Positions 22,921 to 25,770 of a DNA stretch of 25,770 bases are shown here, piece after piece. The notes below the pieces were generated by a model. The model was not told where the DNA came from. It saw only the letters and a program-made list of their open reading frames with translations, and did not search any database. A program made the translations under genes and the position numbers. Source of the DNA: Verrucomicrobia bacterium UBA6775 (lineage in GTDB: Bacteria; Verrucomicrobiota; Verrucomicrobiia; Limisphaerales; UBA1096); NCBI GenBank assembly GCA_002453165.1, contig DKGH01000190.1:5229-30998 (forward strand), read 5' to 3'. How positions within the stretch are numbered: the first letter of the stretch is position 1; each line of letters opens with the position of its first letter.

Positions 22921-24111
22921 GTGAAAATTCTTATCGCCAACCTTGGGTCGACCTCGATGAAGTACCGCCTGTTTGATTTTGCATGCGGCGACGGAGAGAT
23001 GTTGGCGCGGGGCGGCATGGAGCGGTTGACCGACCATGCCGGCGCGATCGAGCAGGTGTTGGCAGAGCTGAAAAAGGGCGGCTGGATCGCCTCCGAGGCG
23101 GACCTCGCAGCGGTAGGCTTCAAAACCATCATGGCCGAGGGTCGCACTGGCTGCCTCGAGTTGACCGCGGAAGTGGTCGACTCGATGGAAGTCTGCAACT
23201 ACGTCGCGCCGGCGCACAATCCGCCGTACATCCGGGGCATCCGGTTGTTCGCGGAAAAGATGCCGGCGGTGCCGCTGGTGGGTCTGTTCGAGACCGCCTT
23301 TTACCAGTGGGCGCCGGAGGCCTCGAACCGCTATGCCGTGCCGAGAAGCTGGCACGAGGCCGGGGTGCGACGCTGGGGATTCCACGGGGCAAGCCACAAG
23401 TTCATCGCGGAACGCTCCGCGGAACTGCTCGGCCGCGAGGACGTGGCCAACCGCGCCCGCAATCTGTACGTCGACAACGCCGGCTCGCCGGTGGACGGCC
23501 CGCCGCTTCGGGTGGTGTCGTGCCATCTCGGTGGCAGTTCATCGATCACCGGCATTCTCAACGGCGCGGCGATCGGCAACAGCATGGGCCTGAGCCCGCA
23601 GTCCGGTCTGCCTCACAACAACCGTGTGGGGGACCTCGACTCAATGGCCGTGCTGCACATGATGCGGCGCGACGGCCTGTCGATCGACGAGGTCGAAAAA
23701 GCGTTGTGCAGCGAGGGCGGGCTGAAGGGTCTGAGCGGCGGGCACAACGACATTCGCGACATCCAGTCCGCGGCCGATGCCGGGGATGAGGATGCACAGC
23801 TCGCGCTCGATGTGTTCGTGCACTCAGCGCGGCACTGGATCGGCGCGTACTTCGCGCAACTCAACGGGCTCGATGCACTCGTGTTCACCGCCGGCATCGG
23901 GGAAAACCGAACCGGCACCCGCGCGGCAATCTGCGCGAATCTGGAGCAGCTGGGAATCCGGCTGGACCCCGAAAAAAACGAGGCGACCCAGGCCGAGGAA
24001 GCGGTCATCAGCGCCGAGGATTCACCCGTGAAAGTGATCGTCATCCCGACCAACGAGGAGTTGGTGGTGGCCCGCGAGGTGAAGCGATTTTTGGATCACA
24101 ACCGAAACTGA
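22921..24111 (+). CDS. ackA: Acetate kinase family protein of the microcompartment operon
   Basis: The product has 396 residues. Acetate/propionate kinase marks are present: ILIANLGSTSMKYRLF at the N-terminus, HNPPYIRGI, FHGASHKFI (154-162), CHLGGSSSITGI, GLSGGHNDIRDI and FTAGIGENR (322-330). It would convert the acyl-phosphate from PduL into the acid with ATP gain (lactate in the known Planctomycetes system). GTG at 22921 gives the exact family N-terminus; the frame is open further upstream into the BMC-H gene but that part is not related. The usual family Asn in NSGSSSxK is here LGSTSMK, and the HLGNG loop reads HLGGS, both seen in microcompartment-linked kinases as far as I recall. Confidence 0.9.
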   Translation: MKILIANLGSTSMKYRLFDFACGDGEMLARGGMERLTDHAGAIEQVLAELKKGGWIASEADLAAVGFKTIMAEGRTGCLELTAEVVDSMEVCNYVAPAHNPPYIRGIRLFAEKMPAVPLVGLFETAFYQWAPEASNRYAVPRSWHEAGVRRWGFHGASHKFIAERSAELLGREDVANRARNLYVDNAGSPVDGPPLRVVSCHLGGSSSITGILNGAAIGNSMGLSPQSGLPHNNRVGDLDSMAVLHMMRRDGLSIDEVEKALCSEGGLKGLSGGHNDIRDIQSAADAGDEDAQLALDVFVHSARHWIGAYFAQLNGLDALVFTAGIGENRTGTRAAICANLEQLGIRLDPEKNEATQAEEAVISAEDSPVKVIVIPTNEELVVAREVKRFLDHNRN

Positions 24112-24141
24112 TTTTTAACCAACAAAACAAACAAAACTGAT

Positions 24142-24429
24142 ATGTCTCAACAAGCCATAGGACTGATTGAAACACGGGGCCTCGTTGCCCTGGTGGAAGG
24201 AACCGACGCCATGCTGAAGGCGGCCAACGTGGAGTTGTCCGGCCCGGTGCAACAGGTGGGCAGTGCGCTCGTGAGCGCCTGCGTCACCGGAGATGTCGCT
24301 GCCGTGAAGGCCGCGACCGATGCCGGTGCCGAGGCGGTCAAGGCCATCGGCGGCGAAATCGTCAGCGTGCACGTCATCGCGCGTCCGCACGGCGACGTCG
24401 GCACTGTTCTGCCCAAATCCAAGAAATAA
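24142..24429 (+). CDS. BMC-H shell hexamer protein 3
   Basis: The 95-residue BMC-domain protein starts AIGLIETRGLVALVEGTDAML and contains TGDVAAVKAATDAG and VIARPHGDV. The pore loop QVGSAL (38-43) differs from both other hexamers. It is set apart from the first two by the kinase gene and sits just before the pentamer gene. Its leader (AACAAAACAAACAAAACTGAT) is almost G-free and has no Shine-Dalgarno site. Confidence 0.93.
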   Translation: MSQQAIGLIETRGLVALVEGTDAMLKAANVELSGPVQQVGSALVSACVTGDVAAVKAATDAGAEAVKAIGGEIVSVHVIARPHGDVGTVLPKSKK

Positions 24430-24434
24430 GGAGG
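24429..24434 (+). promoter_or_regulatory. Strong ribosome binding site AGGAGG before the pentamer gene
   Basis: AGGAGG lies 7 bp before the ATG at 24442. It overlaps the BMC-H 3 stop codon and is the only strong Shine-Dalgarno site in this operon, in contrast to the A-rich leaders of the three hexamer genes. Confidence 0.75.
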
Positions 24435-24441
24435 CACAGGC

Positions 24442-24765
24442 ATGTTCCTTGCCCGAGTAGAGGGATCGGTCGTCGCGACCAAGAAGGACGACGGACTGAG
24501 CGGCCGCAAGCTGCTGTTGGTTCGTCCCCAACTGGTGGACGAGAGCGATCCGGCCAAGTTTCGTCCCGGAAAAAACACCATTGTTGCGGTGGACTCCGTT
24601 GGAGCCGGGGAGGGGGAGTTGGTGATGTTCACTCAGGGCAGTTCCGCCCGGCTGGCGCCAAACATGAAGAGCGCCCCGGTGGATGCCGTGGTGGTGGGCA
24701 TCGTGGACTCCGTCGATGCGCTTGGCCAAGTGATCTACGACGCCAAGACAGACGGTCAGGCCTAG
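24442..24765 (+). CDS. BMC-P (EutN/CcmL) shell pentamer protein
   Basis: The 107-residue protein opens FLARVEGSVVATKKDDGLSG and continues KLLLVRPQL, NTIVAVDSVGAGEGELVMFTQGSSAR and DAVVVGIVDSVD. This is the complete EutN/CcmL fold that caps the shell's five-fold vertices. Only one pentamer gene is in the window; loci of this type usually carry three, so others probably lie to the right. A palindrome copy (24721-24730) encodes Leu-Gly-Gln-Val within the conserved C-terminal strand region. Confidence 0.93.
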   Translation: MFLARVEGSVVATKKDDGLSGRKLLLVRPQLVDESDPAKFRPGKNTIVAVDSVGAGEGELVMFTQGSSARLAPNMKSAPVDAVVVGIVDSVDALGQVIYDAKTDGQA

Positions 24766-24768
24766 ACC

Positions 24769-24793
24769 CGCTTGGCCAAGCGCTTGGCCAAGC
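24769..24793. repeat. Tandem dimer of the iterated palindrome, intergenic
   Basis: Two CTTGGCCAAG cores (24771-24780 and 24783-24792) 12 bp apart, in the 56-bp gap between the pentamer and aldehyde dehydrogenase genes. The same dimer spacing is found in coding DNA at 15088-15109. Confidence 0.8.
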
Positions 24794-24821
24794 TCGTGAA
24801 ACCTAAATTGAAAGATTCAAC

Positions 24822-25770
24822 ATGGCGAATGCAGTGAATGAAGCACTGATCCGCGACGTGATCCAGGACGTCCTCGGGCGGCTGGGTGGCGATGCTCCCG
24901 CCGCTCCGGCGGCCGGCGAAGACAAGGGCTCCTGCGGTTGCAGTGGCAAAAGCGGCGGCAAGGACTTTGGTGTGTTCCAAAATGCGAATGATGCCTGCGA
25001 CGCTGCGGCCGGGGCGTTCCTCCAGTTGCGCGAACAGGGCGTCGAGGCCCGGCGCAAAATCATCGAGATCGTCAAGGGCATGTGCGAGGCCAACGCCGAT
25101 GAATGGGGTCGCATCGAGCTGGAGGAATCCAAGATTGGTCGTCTCGATCACAAGATCGAGAAGCTGCACATCATCCGTGACGTGCCGGGAGTCGAGTGGC
25201 TCAGCCCGGACGGCCGTAGTGGCGACCACGGAATCACGCTCGAGGAGTACACCCCGTTCGGCGTGGTCGGCGCGGTGACCCCGTCGACACACTCGATCCC
25301 GACTCTGGCCGGCAATATCGTCAACATCGTGGCGGCCGGCAATGCCGTGGTGTTCAACGCGCATCCGGCAGCTGCGCGCTGCGCCGCGATGTCCGTCCGC
25401 AAGTTTAACGAGGCGATCCACCGTGCCACCGGCATTGAGAACATCGCCTGCATCATCGAGCAGCCGACGTTTGATTCGTTTAAGGAAATGTGCGCCAACG
25501 AGAACGTGCGCCTGTTGTGCGTGACCGGTGGGCCGGGAGTGGTCGCCGCTGCGATGCAAACTGGCAAGCGCGCGATCTGTGCCGGGCCGGGCAACCCGCC
25601 GGTGCTGGTCGACACGACGGCAGACATCGACCGTGCCGCCCGCTGCGTGGTGCAGGGTGCGGCGTACGACAACAATCTACTTTGTATCGGCGAAAAACAG
25701 GTGTTCGTGCTGGACAGTGTCGCGGATGCGTTCATGTCCGCGATGGAACGCCACGCTGCCGTTCGACTGA
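24822..25770 (+). CDS. pduP: PduP/EutE-type CoA-acylating aldehyde dehydrogenase (3' end beyond window)
   Basis: 316 residues are visible and the frame is still open at the right edge. Residues about 3-20 (NAVNEALIRDVIQDVLGRL) form the amphipathic helix typical of encapsulation peptides, followed by an Ala/Gly linker with a CGCSG cluster (about 42-46). The catalytic domain shows EEYTPFGVVGAVTPSTH, NAVVFNAHPAA, LLCVTGGPGVV, AGPGNPPVLVD and the active-site Cys288 in NNLLCIGEKQV. The family oxidises an aldehyde to acyl-CoA with NAD+; in the Planctomycetes microcompartment this is lactaldehyde from fucose or rhamnose. The ATG at 24822 has no clear Shine-Dalgarno site. The upstream gap holds the palindrome dimer. 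Confidence 0.9.
   Translation, partial: MANAVNEALIRDVIQDVLGRLGGDAPAAPAAGEDKGSCGCSGKSGGKDFGVFQNANDACDAAAGAFLQLREQGVEARRKIIEIVKGMCEANADEWGRIELEESKIGRLDHKIEKLHIIRDVPGVEWLSPDGRSGDHGITLEEYTPFGVVGAVTPSTHSIPTLAGNIVNIVAAGNAVVFNAHPAAARCAAMSVRKFNEAIHRATGIENIACIIEQPTFDSFKEMCANENVRLLCVTGGPGVVAAAMQTGKRAICAGPGNPPVLVDTTADIDRAARCVVQGAAYDNNLLCIGEKQVFVLDSVADAFMSAMERHAAVRL

Noticed and set aside
22311..23198. Minus-strand open frame spanning two BMC-H genes and the kinase start
   Set aside because: It runs opposite three well supported genes and its repetitive look only mirrors the two paralogous BMC-H genes.
157..24793. CTTGGCCAAG copies as a CRISPR array or as REP/BIME elements
   Set aside because: The copies are too short and irregularly spaced for CRISPR, and most lie inside genes in all frames, unlike REP elements, which are intergenic.

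Overview
The window looks like a GC-rich chromosome from the Planctomycetes-Verrucomicrobia group, most likely a verrucomicrobium. The evidence is a neighbouring DUF1549/DUF1553 and DUF1501 pair, an ArsR-methyltransferase fusion, and the start of a microcompartment operon of the type used for L-fucose/L-rhamnose breakdown in that group. No rRNA, tRNA or CRISPR array was seen.

Layout. (1) 115-5050: a secreted double alpha/beta-hydrolase, an ArsR-methyltransferase fusion and a YjhG/YagF-type sugar-acid dehydratase. (2) 5054-11262: an envelope or export cluster, tightly packed with overlapping stops and starts. It holds a methyltransferase, a GT4 glycosyltransferase, two ABC ATPase-permease pairs and a second methyltransferase. 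(3) 11290-13203, minus strand: an Lgt-family protein and two paralogous small membrane proteins, with a clear terminator at 12071-12109. (4) 13409-17721: the DUF1549/1553-DUF1501 pair, then a dihydrodipicolinate-synthase-family aldolase. (5) 17679-20588: an AT-rich island. (6) 20736-25770: a DeoR-type regulator divergent from a microcompartment operon (PduL, BMC-H, BMC-H, acetate kinase, BMC-H, EutN/CcmL pentamer, PduP-type aldehyde dehydrogenase running off the window).

Two things stand out. First, the AT-rich island is two tandem units with the same plan, A-cargo-B. The A flanks (about 173 bp) and B flanks (about 210 bp) are conserved, while the cargo genes are unrelated: a 134-residue membrane protein and a 479-residue TPR/GT9-like protein. 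All three borders carry GGGA(C/A)GGTAA. The left border lies in the last codons of the aldolase gene. The right border continues in the same frame to an immediate stop, so the original gene can be reconstructed as ending in Trp-Glu-Gly-Lys-stop, with the array having given it a new tail. No recombinase is encoded in either unit. This looks like a modular, site-specifically inserted cassette system acting in trans, and I do not recognise it as a described family.

Second, the palindrome CTTGGCCAAG (often extended to GCGCTTGGCCAAGCGC) occurs 19 times exactly in the window. It lies in genes in all three reading frames, between genes, and sometimes in tandem dimers, but never inside the AT-rich island. 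It behaves like the highly iterated palindromes of cyanobacteria.

The microcompartment genes fit one job. The aldehyde dehydrogenase makes an acyl-CoA (lactyl-CoA in the known Planctomycetes system), PduL converts it to the acyl-phosphate, and the kinase recovers ATP, inside a shell built from BMC-H hexamers and pentamers. The aldolase and further shell genes would be expected beyond the right edge.
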